Origin: Trichothecium roseum
Lineage: Eukaryota > Ascomycota > Sordariomycetes > Hypocreales
Assembly: GCA_026184415.1 (NCBI GenBank)
Contig: CM047940.1
Location: forward strand, 5,890,001-5,954,000
DNA: 64,000 nt
Reading direction: 5' to 3'
Made by a program: the position numbers and the translations under genes. Below are positions 12,018 to 22,621 of the stretch, piece by piece. The notes under the pieces were generated by a model that worked only from the letters and a program-made list of their open reading frames with translations, ran no database searches and was not told the DNA's origin. Each line of letters starts with the position of its first letter. The first letter of the stretch is position 1.

Positions 12018-15000
12018 ATGGCTGAGTCAAAGGAGAATGGGGCAAACGCCCATAACGGAACCAATGGTGCCAATGGCACCAATGGCACTCAGAATGGCTC
12101 CAAGGTAAAGGGAGCTCACTCCAAGGACCAAGGAAAACCTTCTGGCTCTGGCCCTGCAAAGCCCATCCAAGGCAAGAAGCCTGGCGCTTTTGGCTCGCTC
12201 ATGTCGCTGCGCCAGGCTTCGCGTCGCCCCCTTCCCACGGATATGGGGGATGGTTCTTACCGCAAGGTCTTGAAGCGGCCTACTCTTGGTCAGGATCTAC
12301 GCTCCTTCACCATGGCCGACATCAAGACCCTCAAGGACATCATCGCCGGCAAGCTCAAGGGAGAGACTCAGCAGGATGACAAGACCATGATCATGGAGAG
12401 AACCATTCAGATCGTGGCTGGTCTACCTGATCACTCCAAGACGCAGGAGATCCTCACAAACAGCTTCATCGACAAGCTGTGGAACTCTCTGGACCACCCG
12501 GCTATGCTTCACGTTGGTCCCGACTCCAAGTACCGCAAGCCTGACGGTTCATTCAACGTGAGTGCCTCACTTTGTCTTCATCTGCATTCTCTCATGTTCA
12601 AGACGTTTTGCTAACTGATTTTGCAGAACCCCTACATGCCGTATCTCGGCGCAGCGGGTCACACCTATTCCAGAACTGTCAAGCCCAAGAACTTGCAGCT
12701 TGGTGCTCAGCCTGATCCCGCAACCATTTTCGAGTCTTTGATGGCCCGTGATGGCTTCAAGAAGAACCCCAACAACGTGTCCAGTATTCTTTGGTACTGG
12801 GCTACGATCATTATTCACGGTAGGTTTATTGTACCGCCATGCTCGTGGATCCATTTCTGACCTTTGTAGATCTCTTCTGGACCAACATGCAGGATGGTAA
12901 CAAGAACGATGCCTCTTCCTACCTCGATTTGGCCCCTCTGTATGGAGGTACCCAAAAGGCCCAGGATTCGGTCCGAACGTTCAAGGACGGCATGCTGAAG
13001 CCCGACTGCTTCGCTGACAAGAGACTGATGGGTAACCCTCCTGGTGTCTGCATCCTGCTCATCATGTTCAACCGCTTCCACAACCATGTCGCCACCTCGC
13101 TGGCTGATATTAATGAGGGCGGCCGTTTCACCAAGCCTGGCCCCAAGCTGACGGGCGAGGCTGCTGTTGCCGCATGGAAAAAGTACGATGAAGAGCTCTT
13201 CCAAACTGCTCGCCTCGTTACCTCGGGTCTGTACATCAACATTACCCTGATTGATTATGTTCGCAACATCATCAACCTGAACCGTGTCGACACCAAGTGG
13301 ACTCTCGACCCTCGCCAGGAGATGGGTGTCTCCGTCGGTACCAAGGCTGGTTCCGAGGCGGGCGTTGGTAACGTCGTCTCGGCCGAATTCAACCTCTGCT
13401 ACCGCTGGCACTCCTGCATCTCCGAAATGGACGACCAGTGGATCAAGGACTTTTACGTCGAGCTCCTGGGCGAGGACTATGGCGAGATGGATCTCCATAC
13501 CCTTATCAAGGCTCTCAAGAGTTTCGAGGCCTCTATTCCCGAGGACCCTGGTGAGCGCACCTTCAGTGGTTTCAAGCGTGGTCCCGATGGCCACTTCAAC
13601 GATGACGAGCTCATGGAGGCCCTGGCTACCGCCATTGAGCAGCCTGGTGGCGCCTTCGGTGGCCGTAACGTTCCTCGCATCATGAAGCCTGTCGAGATGA
13701 TGGGTATCATTCGCGGTCGTCGTTGGAACCTCGCCGGTCTTAACGAGTTCCGTAAGCACTTCGGTCTCAAGGGTTATGAGACATTCGAGGACATCAACTC
13801 GGACCCCGAGATTGCCGACTCGCTCAGGAACCTGTACCAGCACCCAGACAACGTCGAGCTGTACCCCGGTATTGTCGCTGAGGAGGCCAAGACTCCCATG
13901 GTTCCTGGTGTCGGTATCGCTCCCACGTACACCATCTCCCGTGTCGTTCTGTCCGATGCCGTCGCGCTCGTCCGTGGTGACCGTTACTACACGACGGACT
14001 ACCACCCAGGCAACTTGACCAACTGGGGTTTCAACGAGGCCAACTACGACCTCGATGTCAACCACGGTTGCGTCTTCTACAAGCTCTTCATCCGGGCCTT
14101 CCCCAACCACTTCAAGGGTGATTCAGTATACGCTCACTACCCCATGGTCATCCCCTCGGAGAACAAGAAGATCCTGACGGATCTGGGTCGCGTCCACCGC
14201 TTCAGCTTCGACCGCCCCCGCTTCCAAAACCCCCGCACCAACATCACCTCGTACGGTGCCGCCAAGTACATCCTGACCAACCAGGAGAAGTACAAGGTAT
14301 GCTGGGAGGAGGGTCTGGGCTTCCTCATGGGCGATGGTGGCCGCGGTTTCATGCTGTCGGGTGACTCGCCCTTCCATGCCGGTCAGCGCAAGTGCATGAG
14401 CCAGCTCCTGTACAAGCCTGGGTGGAACGAGGCCATCAAGAAGTTCTACTCGACTATTGCTGAAAAACTCCTCTCGGAGAAATCGTACAAGCTGGCCGGA
14501 AGAACCGAGGTGGACCTGGTGCGCGACGTCGGCAACCTTGCCCACACGCACTTTGTCGCCCGCATGTTCAACCTGCCCCTCAAGACGGCAGACAACCCCA
14601 AGGGCATCCTGTCCGAGCAGGAGCTGTACCAGGCGCTGTCGGCCATCTTTGTCTGCATCTTCTTCGACATTGATCCGGCCAAGTCGTTCCCTCTCCGCCA
14701 GGCCGCCAAGCAGGTGACGGAGAAGCTCGGCGGTGCTGTCGAGCTCAACGTCAAGCTGGCCACCAAGTTTGGCTTCAAGGGTCTTTACACGGCCAAGCAC
14801 AAGGACGACCCTCTGTCGTCGTACGGTATTAACATGGCCAAGGGGCTCGCCAAGCAGGGCCTGAGCGCCTACGACATTGCCTGGAGCCAGATCCTGCCGA
14901 CGGCCGGTGCCATGGTGCCCAACCAGGCCCAGGTGGTAAGTTGATTCTGTCGAATGACTTGAATATTCGAAAATGCTAACCGTTTTGTAGTTTGCCCAAG

Positions 15001-15545
15001 CTGTTGACTGGTACCTCTCCCCTGCGGCTGACACCTACCGCCCCGAGCTTCAGCGCGTGGCTGCTATGGTGTCTAGCGAGGAGACCGACGCGTTACTCCT
15101 CGGCTACGCTATGGAGGGTATTCGTATGGCCGGCACCTTTGGCCTGTACCGCAAGGCGGCCAGCGACGACCTCATTACCGAGGATGACGGCCGCAAGGTC
15201 CAGGTCAAGGAGGGTGACCGCGTCTTCGTCTCCTTCGTCTCCGCCGCCAAGGACCCCATCCACTTCCCCAACCCCGAGGAGATCAATCCCCGCCGTCCTT
15301 TGGATGCGTATATCCACTATGGTGCCGGGCCTCACGCCTGCCTCGGTCGGGACATCAGCCAGGTTGCGTTGACGGAGCTTTTCCGTGCCGTCTTCCGCAA
15401 GAAGGGCATTCGCAGGGCCGCCGGTCCCGCCGGTGAGCTCAAGAAGGTGCCCCGTCCGGGCGGCTTCTTCGTCTACCTCAACGCAGAGTGGAGTCAGATG
15501 TGGCCTTTCCCTACGACGATGAAGGTCACCTGGGACGACGAGTAA
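12018..15545 (+). CDS. Psi-factor-producing oxygenase / linoleate diol synthase (dioxygenase-P450 fusion)
   Basis: Ppo enzymes turn linoleic acid into hydroperoxides with an N-terminal heme dioxygenase and then isomerise them to diols with a C-terminal P450; the oxylipins act as sporulation signals. Exons 12018-12557, 12627-12819, 12870-14935 and 14991-15545 give 1,117 residues, the normal family size. The dioxygenase half shows the distal His244 (IIIHD), catalytic Tyr422 and proximal heme ligand His425 in the YRWH motif. The P450 half has the Asn929-x-x-Gln932 pair (PNQAQ) linked to hydroperoxide isomerisation, and the heme-thiolate Cys1050 in GPHACLG. Because the P450 cysteine is intact, the protein resembles PpoA/7,8-LDS rather than PpoC-type enzymes, which lack it. 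The N-terminus carries an Asn/Gly/Thr-rich tail of about 45 residues. Regiospecificity (5,8- or 7,8-diol) cannot be read from sequence by eye. Confidence 0.95.
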
Positions 15546-15686
15546 AGGGAAAATAATGTGATGGGAAGATATTATTGAATGCGTTTTTTATACCCTACGA
15601 TTAGTTTAATGCGATTACTGAATACCCCTGACCAAAAAACTTGCACTCGTGAAGACATGAAAAGACGTGAGGATGAAAGGAGTGTA

Positions 15687-16241
15687 TCACTGCTGGTTCT
15701 CCTTGTTGCTGGAAAACGGGCTTGACAGCGCGCCGCCGACGTTCTTGAGCCCGTCGGAGGTGGCCCCGGCGACGGCCCTGCCGCCGTCGGCCGCGCCGCC
15801 GAGGACGTTGCTCACGGGGGCGGGGGCGTACCCGCCCTCGGCGTCCCTGCCCCGCCTCTCGGCGCGGTTGACGCCCTCCCTGGAGGCGCGGTCGGTGATG
15901 GGTTCGAGGGCGCCGCCCTGGCCGAGTTGGCCGGCCACGGTGCTGTTGACGCCTTCTTGGAGGTTGTCGACGGGGCTTATGCCCGTGACTTTGGATTTAT
16001 CTAGTTGCTCTGCGGTGGGTTTTGTCAGTATCGACTTGGAGTACTGGGATGTGTGAAGTATTTTAGAGGGAGAAGGGGAGAGGGGAGGGGAGAGAGGGAG
16101 GGGAGAGGAGAGAGAGGGAAACGTACCTTTGGCCGAGTAGCTGACCTTGTTGTCCCTCGTGAACCAGCGGAGGTACTGGTCCTCGAGCCAGGGGACCCAT
16201 TTCTCGTACTGGGAGTTGTAGGTCTGCTTCGTCCACTCCAT
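15687..16241 (-). CDS. Small conserved fungal protein of unknown function
   Basis: Two exons, 16241-16127 and 16009-15687, give 145 residues. The first 38 residues are rich in Trp and Tyr (MEWTKQTYNSQYEKWVPWLE), a pattern I recall from conserved ascomycete hypotheticals, and the rest is Gly/Ala/Asp-rich with repeated VNxxxxR/Q elements like LEA-type or disordered proteins. There is no signal peptide, membrane segment or catalytic motif. The intron (16126-16010, GTACGT...CAG) is 117 nt, a multiple of three without a stop, so a retained-intron form of 184 residues would also be in frame; the insert would be Ser/Pro-rich. I prefer the spliced form because it joins two segments of similar composition. 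It is convergent with the Ppo gene, 141 bp away. No function is proposed. Confidence 0.72.
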   Translation of the reverse strand: MEWTKQTYNSQYEKWVPWLEDQYLRWFTRDNKVSYSAKGTFPSLSSPLPLSPPLSPSPSKILHTSQYSKSILTKPTAEQLDKSKVTGISPVDNLQEGVNSTVAGQLGQGGALEPITDRASREGVNRAERRGRDAEGGYAPAPVSNVLGGAADGGRAVAGATSDGLKNVGGALSSPFSSNKENQQ

Positions 16242-17377
16242 GCTGGGCGCTTTTTTTTTTCTTTCTCTTTTCTTCTTTCTTTTCTTCTTTCTCGCTTTTC
16301 TTCTTCTTGTTTTCTTTTTTTTGTTGCGTTACTTGGTACTATCCTCAGTGCGTCTCGTCGGGGGGGGGGGGGGGGTTGGTTTCTTTTCGGTTCAGTTTCG
16401 ATTAATTGTAGTTGGATAAAAAAACGGAATTGATATAAGAGTTGGCGTTGTAACGGGTAACACGGGGGAGGGGGGGTGGCAAAAAGTGATTGTTGGAATA
16501 TTCGGATGACGGTTTTACCAACGAGGCTGGAGTGACCGGGGGCACCAATTATATATATTGATGATATACCCGATGGCCACGAGGCGATACGTCATGTCAA
16601 AAAAAAAAAAGACAAGGGAGACAGGGAGACGGAGAGAAACAGGTCAGCCATGGTCTGATAGCGGAAAAAGATGGTGTCTAGCCGGATTAAAATTAAGAAA
16701 AAAGTTGGATATACGTGCTGCCCGGGTTGGCATTAGCACCACTCACACACTTGACGCAAAGTGTGGCTGATGACGGGGATTCCATCTTCTCATGGTTTGT
16801 GCGGCTCTTGTTTCACGGACTAGAAGCCAGAGAGGGGGGGGGGGGAAGCGAATCCCCTACCTTGGAAACTTGGCAGTTGATTTTACACATGCCATGGTTT
16901 GGTCAACATAGTGAACGTGTGAGCGTGGTGGGTGGCGGATGGTGAGATAGTGAGTGGGTTTCTGGAAAACCGGTTTGTGGGCATCCGGTGGTAACGTCAT
17001 GGGGCCTCCCCTCCGCCGGGCCGCAACGGCGCTGAGAAAGCCCCGATTGTAACTTTCATCCTCTCTACTCCGTAAAACCTACTCCGTACTAGATTAAATG
17101 TCATCCGCATGAGCAAAGGGTCTGTTGGCCGAGGCTTCGCAAACATGGCTTATGAGTAGCCTAAATATATGTGGCTTATGGGTAGAGACGGCTTAATTGA
17201 CTCGAGATGCGTTACGTCGAGTTCTGCTCTATCTACCGTTCCATCCACACTTTTATAACACTGCATCGCGGACACTACACATCACGAGGCTTTTCAACCT
17301 TTTCGCGGTCATGAAACAAGGTCATCATTAAATCATACTATCAGTGTCCTGCATCTCTTTGGATGCACCGAGTGAAT
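16242..17377. other. Intergenic region with homopolymer runs
   Basis: 1.1 kb without supported genes. It has T-rich and CTTT-rich tracts upstream of the small protein gene, a 16-nt poly-G run (16360-16375), and two TACTCCGT copies at 17066 and 17080. Confidence 0.55.
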
Positions 17378-17986
17378 CTAGCAACCGGCCGGCAGGGCAG
17401 GCTCGCTGGTAGGTGTGTTGGACAGGTCCACCTCGGCGGCGCGGCGGCGCACGAGACCGGGCAGTACCTCGCCGTTGCCCTTGTTCCACTTGGGCAGCTC
17501 CTCGCCGGCAACGACATTGGGGTCCTCGCCGGCATTGAGGCGCTGGATGAGCGTCGAGGAGCCGCTGTTGCCGCAGCCGACGTTGAAGGCCCAGCTGACG
17601 AGGGCGCCGTACTGGTTGGCGTTGAGTGTCACGGGCTGGGCCGTGTCCGTAGTGATGCAGTTCTGGGCGGGGACCAGGTCATCGCGGAGCAAGCTCTCAC
17701 CGTCCTGGGCCGAGAGGGGGATGGAGTAGGGCACCTCCGAGCACGACGAGTCCGAGCACAGGTGACCGTAGCCCACGGTCGGGTTGCCCGTCGGGTCAAT
17801 GTCTGGACGAGAGTTAGCCGTGCGCAACTAACGCATTCCACAGTTCTTCTTCAACGTACAGATGTCGGGCTGGAAGCTCTCAAAGCTCTTGATGAGGTCG
17901 GCCGAAGCCGCGTTGATGGCGGGGCCGGTGCAGGCGCTAGCCGCCCGCAGGAGGAGGGCCAAGGTCAGGGCAGAGAAGCGAGCCAT
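17378..17986 (-). CDS. Secreted GH24 (T4-type) lysozyme
   Basis: GH24 enzymes cleave the MurNAc-GlcNAc bond of peptidoglycan. Exons 17986-17860 and 17802-17378 give 183 residues; the 57-nt intron splits a Tyr codon in phase 1. Residues 1-18 (MARFSALTLALLLRAASA) are a signal peptide. The catalytic triad is visible: Glu36 (SFESF), Asp45 (YIDPTG) and Thr51 (NPTVGYGH), with the same spacing (9 and 6 residues) as the Glu-Asp-Thr of phage T4 lysozyme. Several Cys (after the signal peptide, HLCSDSSC, QNC, VGCG, final AGC) suggest disulphides expected of an extracellular form. A TATA-like box lies 88 bp upstream. GH24 is best known from phages and bacteria, so its fungal form is usually attributed to old lateral transfer; here it has an intron and fungal composition. 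Likely role: killing or feeding on bacteria. Confidence 0.93.
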
Positions 17987-18073
17987 GGTGAATTGTGTAC
18001 GCGTAGGAGAATGGTGTTTATGCGGCTGGTTCTTGATAGTTCATAGTATCGCCTGTCTTTGTGCATCCCTCTC

Positions 18074-18081
18074 TTTATATA
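18074..18081 (-). promoter_or_regulatory. TATA-like box of the lysozyme gene
   Basis: TATATAAA on the minus strand, 88 bp upstream of the lysozyme start codon. The alcohol oxidase gene has the same sequence at almost the same distance. Confidence 0.5.
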
Positions 18082-19147
18082 GTATTCTATGCAGCACTCG
18101 CAGTCGTATATCGTATCGGGACTGAGGCCAGAGACCCTGCGCGCTAGCGAGATCGACAGGAACTCGACGCCGCCGGACCTGATGAGCCTAAACCAAACAG
18201 TCAATGATCTGATGGTTTTTCTCGAAGGAGCAAACACTGCGTTGGAGGTCTATTGGCCGCCACATCGCATTACTACAGATTCCATGCTTCCTCCGGGAGG
18301 GACTCGTACGGATGCCGCATGCGATGCGGAGAATAGGCTGGCGCATGGGCTGAGGTTTCCTTCTTCCCCGCGACATGCTTATCGAGCTAATCCAAGGATT
18401 GGACGAGTTGCCGGATTAAGAAGGACGTATATGGTAAGTACCGACCTTTGAGGGAACTAGCTGGCCAAGTACCGCCCCTCTTGGTACGTAGCAAAGCTAT
18501 AGCTTCTAAGGCTTCAATGACGTACTGTGGCCTTCAGCTTTGCTGTTCTAGATTTGCTGTCATCTGGGGAACCTTTGTTGTGAAGTGGCCTCCCGATTCC
18601 CGGCGAACACTAAGGCGCGAAATCGCACTTTGATGCTCTCATGCATAGGCTTGGACCCGCGCTCGATGTAAAAGCCCTCATTGCGATAAGGAGACGCCTC
18701 ACTAAAGAATTGACTGCGTCGATTTCGGTTCTACTCATCAATACCACTAGGCAGCGACGGTGGGGGGATCTTTGTTCGAGTGTCGTTGGGAATGTGTTTG
18801 ACAAGTGTGAGGAGTATGTTGGCTCTATACTGACATTAACCTTGCTGATGTTTTCGAAAAGCGAATGGTGTGCGACTTTGATTAAGCAAGCCTATTCTAT
18901 TGCGGACAGAAGTAATTAATCTTGTTCGTATGGCAAGATGGCAGTACATGATGAGGTTTTCTTGTCGTCGCGTGGCATATGTAGGTTTGCCAATGCCGAA
19001 CCCAGTTGCAGAAACGTGACTGCCAGACTTGTTGCTCCTATTTATTGAACTTCCAATCACGTTTCATCACGTGAATCAACGACGAGGAGCAATTGGTCAG
19101 CCCACAAAGAGGGTTCCTTTCATCACAGACTCATCCCTTCTTCGTCC

Positions 19148-19207
19148 AATACTCGTAGACTTAGCAGGCCGTCACTTCCTTATCTAATACTCATGGACGT
19201 AGCAGGC
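19148..19207. repeat. Imperfect 22-bp direct repeat pair
   Basis: Two copies (19148-19169, 19186-19207) share 19 of 22 bases, beginning AATACTC and ending TAGCAGGC, 38 bp apart start to start. No larger element was found around them. Confidence 0.6.
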
Positions 19208-20111
19208 AGGAACACTGGTACAAGAAGGCAAGAGGAGGCAGGAGATGCACGGATGTTCAAAAGTAGAAGCAAGAGCCACCCGTGATCAGTCGAAGACGGA
19301 AAGGTCTGTATCTCCTCTGTCTTCTAGGCACGTAATGATCACTCCATCCATCCCAGGTGATCGGTACGTTGGTAATGGTATTGCATCAAACATGGTCTTT
19401 TGCAATGTCCCCACGCCAGGTTCTACGAACCCCTTGACCAAGGACCGATATTGTCAATCATTCATCCTGAACAATGTGTATGTGCATACTAGTAAGACGC
19501 TGTGCATCTGGATATATGGTCTTATTCTAACTATACATAGCAACCAGCATGCTCGAAACCGCCAGAAGCACATCGGGCTACAGAGCCTGAGAGCCTGACC
19601 ACACACTCCCACGTCGATTGATGGAACAAGGTCGAATCCCACGAGCTGTCTAAACCAAACCATGTGCGGTAGTGTCCCTATGCGAACCAAAACGAAGATG
19701 TCATAATCTGCTGACCCACTTGATCTCAAAAGACCCTTCCTTGTGAGGTCTGCAATAAGCCAGTAGACTGCCTTATTCTACTTATCGTCCCAGGTACTCC
19801 AAGGGTGAGTGAGAATAACACTATTACAACCCGAAGTTGTTCATCTTTCCTCCCTCCGCCCATGCTCATGGGTACCATTGCTGGATCTGTGTGAACGGAG
19901 CACCTATCTGTTGTACGGAGTACTGCGTACTAAACACAGGAGTATCCTGATGGCCAATGTACGAGCTACACCGCATTTAAATCTTCACACCGCAAAACAG
20001 CATCGCGAAATACTTCCTACTTCTAAGCCTTGCAGCTGTCAAGAGTACGAGACTAAAATAGCACGCCTTGCTGTTCACGAAGAGAGTGCTACCATGGCAT
20101 CCATGATACGT

Positions 20112-20127
20112 TACTCCGTACGGAGTA
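20112..20127. repeat. Perfect 16-bp palindrome of two octamers
   Basis: TACTCCGTACGGAGTA reads the same on both strands and is made of two head-to-head copies of the octamer that is dispersed through the window. It has the form CCG-N2-CGG. Confidence 0.95.
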
Positions 20128-21798
20128 CCTGCGTGTTGGCACCAACAGCAGGCTTGGCGCGGTTCCGAAAGGCTTGCCTCAAAAATGTCCGTCGATTGCA
20201 ACGACAACTCGACACATTTCTAGTCGATTTCTTAGTTAGTGCTACTGAATATGGACGATGCCATGAGGGTAATTGCTGAGCGTATTCGAAGGCTGAGCAG
20301 TGAGCACCATCGGTTTTACTGACGCCGGTGGGCTTGGCGGGTTATAGATTCAAGCCCTTGTGTCTGATAAGCTTTGCCCCCGTGCCCCTGTGGCCCTATA
20401 CCCCTGTCGCTAACCCGACGATTCATATCTACCAGCTGAAGGACATGATTTTTCCCGACCGACCGAGGTCAGATCGTCCCCCGCAATATCGGCATTCCGC
20501 AGACATATGACTCGATAAAGCTCGACGAAATTACACAACAAAGAAGGATAGGGGGCGTTATAATACAACGCCCGCAACCTTACAGACCTTCAGATGAATC
20601 TGACGGTTTGGTTCATGCAAAAACGCTGTGGGAGACTTTTTGGGCTCGAGGGCGGGCTACGAAGGATGAATACCTACTTTAAATTGTGCCTGTTTTAGAT
20701 TTTCTTAGATGCTTAATGCGTTAGCTTGCCCTACGAGGCTGGGAATGAGCAAGGGTTTTACTCGTCCACGCCGCAATGCAGTCAGCCGCAGTGAACAAAG
20801 TTGCATGATGGTACGGGGGGCAGTACGCTTACGGCGTCATCTTTGGACCCGCACGTGGACTTTTTTCACTTCGTCCATCCTTGAGAAAGGAGAAAGGGAA
20901 AAAGGAGAGTACGACTGGGAAAAAAAACATACTGCTCGGGCTTGTTGTTTTCAAGTTGGCTGTCGACTCCCGCTCTCGGTTGAAACGGGAATCCGGCAAC
21001 GCTTCGCGAGTCGATCGCGTTTTGGAACATGTTTCAAGTTGGGAGCACCAAACAGCGTTTTGGAAGGAAAGGCTGCAGGTCATTGGCGGTTGGATGTTGG
21101 TGCTCAAGCCGTCGACGGGCTGTCTCCATACCGGCGTGCGTGCTGGGCCCAGTCTGGGCCAATGGATCAAGCCTCGACGGTGTTAACCCCGGGTCCCGGC
21201 ACCCAAGAAGACCAAGGACACCAACCTGGCCTACCTAATAATAGTCCCCCCATGGGGCTGTCATAATACATTGCGCTCGGCCCACCAAGCTCAAGCCTGA
21301 AGGGTGTCATGTTCTTTTTCGACCCCATCCCTCCCTTCTCTTCTTTCAGCAAGGCGGAGTCGGCACAAAGCTAGTCAAGGGGCAGGACCTGAAGATCAGG
21401 AGAGGAACCGAACGCACTCGGTACTCCGTACTGTCATGGTAGTGTTCAGACCTCGGACCGTTCAGGCAGTTGAGAAACGGGTCAAGTGTTTGCAGGATGA
21501 TCAGGGGTGTACTACCACCACTACGCTGTTTCGTGTGCTCTCTCTGTTCTATAAGATGAACAAGACGGCCTACATGGTCTTCACCACTCAACCCTCATCA
21601 GCATCTCATCTATTTATCTCATTTGTGTTTGCAGAAGCGCTTTCTTGATTTTTCTTCTTCTTCCATTCATCAACTCACTCATCCACTTGTTAACTTTTGC
21701 AACCAGACGCCCGGCGCGTATCTTTGCAAAGTACAAACACAAAAAAAAACACACAACCAGAAACCTTTCACGCCTACACCACCACCACCACCATCATC

Positions 21799-22428
21799 AT
21801 GCAGTTCTCTACTCTCCTCGTCGGCGCCCTGGCCACCCTGACCTCGGCGGCCCCCACCCCGGCCGTCAAGTCCACGGCTAGCATCATCGAGCAAATCGCG
21901 CCCAAGTCGTCGTCGTGCGCTAGCGCCGACTTCCCCGACGAGTGCCGCACCGCGGAGCAGGCCGGCCCCCTCCTCTTCGCCGGCATGGAGGCGCACGGCC
22001 TCACGTCGCCCAACCAGCAGGCCGCCCTCCTCTCCCTCGTCGCCCTCGAGTCGGGCGACTTCCAGTACAAGCGCAACAAGTTCCCCGGCCGCCCCGGCCA
22101 GGGCACGAGCAACATGCAGATGGCCCAGTGGAACCTCAAGTACGCCAAGTCCATCGACGCCGTCAAGGGCGAGGTGGACGGCATCGAGTCGGTCGACGGC
22201 CTCGCCGACGACGAGCTCAACCGCATCCTCGACCTCGTCGTCGACGACAAGTACAACTTTGCCAGCGGCGCCTGGTTCATGAAGACGCAGTGCGGCGACA
22301 CCGTCCTGCAGGCCCTCGAGGCCGACGTCGACTCTGGTTACCAGCAGTACATGCAGTGCGTCGGCGTCACTGTTGACGACTCCCGCCAGCAGTACTTTAA
22401 CAGGGCCAAGGCTGCTTTTGGTCTCTAA
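21799..22428 (+). CDS. Secreted conserved fungal protein, possibly lysozyme-like fold
   Basis: A single exon of 209 residues. Residues 1-18 (MQFSTLLVGALATLTSAA) form a signal peptide, perhaps followed by a short propeptide. Four Cys remain after cleavage (SSCAS, DECRT, TQCGD, MQCVG), consistent with two disulphides. The core has an ALESGDF segment followed about 15 residues later by a Gly-rich GRPGQGTSNMQ segment. That order (Glu in a helix, then Gly-Thr-x-Asn-Met-Gln) recalls transglycosylase-type lysozyme folds, but this is only a visual resemblance. I recall similar secreted proteins across ascomycetes without assigned function. The ATG at 21799 follows a long A/C-rich leader and an ACC triplet run; an upstream in-frame ATG would destroy the signal peptide. 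It is convergent with the SDR gene. Role unknown; cell-wall or antibacterial action is a guess. Confidence 0.75.
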   Translation: MQFSTLLVGALATLTSAAPTPAVKSTASIIEQIAPKSSSCASADFPDECRTAEQAGPLLFAGMEAHGLTSPNQQAALLSLVALESGDFQYKRNKFPGRPGQGTSNMQMAQWNLKYAKSIDAVKGEVDGIESVDGLADDELNRILDLVVDDKYNFASGAWFMKTQCGDTVLQALEADVDSGYQQYMQCVGVTVDDSRQQYFNRAKAAFGL

Positions 22429-22621
22429 ATCTTTTTAGAGGTTTTTTTTTTTTTTAAATAAAAAAAACGGCATCCATCGTACATATTTATCCAATCTGTA
22501 GTATACCCCCAAATTGACTACTTCTTTTTAGAGGAAAATAAAAATGTCCAATAAATCCAGTTCGCCAGTGAAGATCTAAAAAAAATAAAAATAAAAGTGC
22601 TTCAAATTCAAGAGTGAAGAT

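Larger units (their letters stand above)
17987..21798. other. 3.8-kb gene-poor region
   Basis: I find no supportable gene here. Features: the lysozyme promoter at the left end; an imperfect 22-bp direct repeat (19148-19169 and 19186-19207, 19 of 22 identical); octamer copies at 19915, 20112, 20120 and 21422, two forming a perfect 16-bp palindrome. Composition is less GC-rich than the genes. Old degraded transposon sequence is possible, but no transposase-like frame could be read. Confidence 0.5.

Noticed and set aside
12815..14110. A 431-codon open frame on the strand opposite the Ppo gene, and a 303-codon one at 14123-15034
   Set aside because: They are reverse-frame shadows of strongly biased Ppo codons, lack any domain, and the sense frame is secure.
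19615..19660. A tRNA-like B box (GGTCGAATCC)
   Set aside because: No matching A box or cloverleaf upstream; no tRNA gene could be folded there or elsewhere in the window.
20449..20682. A 77-codon open stretch in the 18-21.8 kb gap that looked like a gene remnant
   Set aside because: It has no ATG, no motif and is within the length expected by chance.
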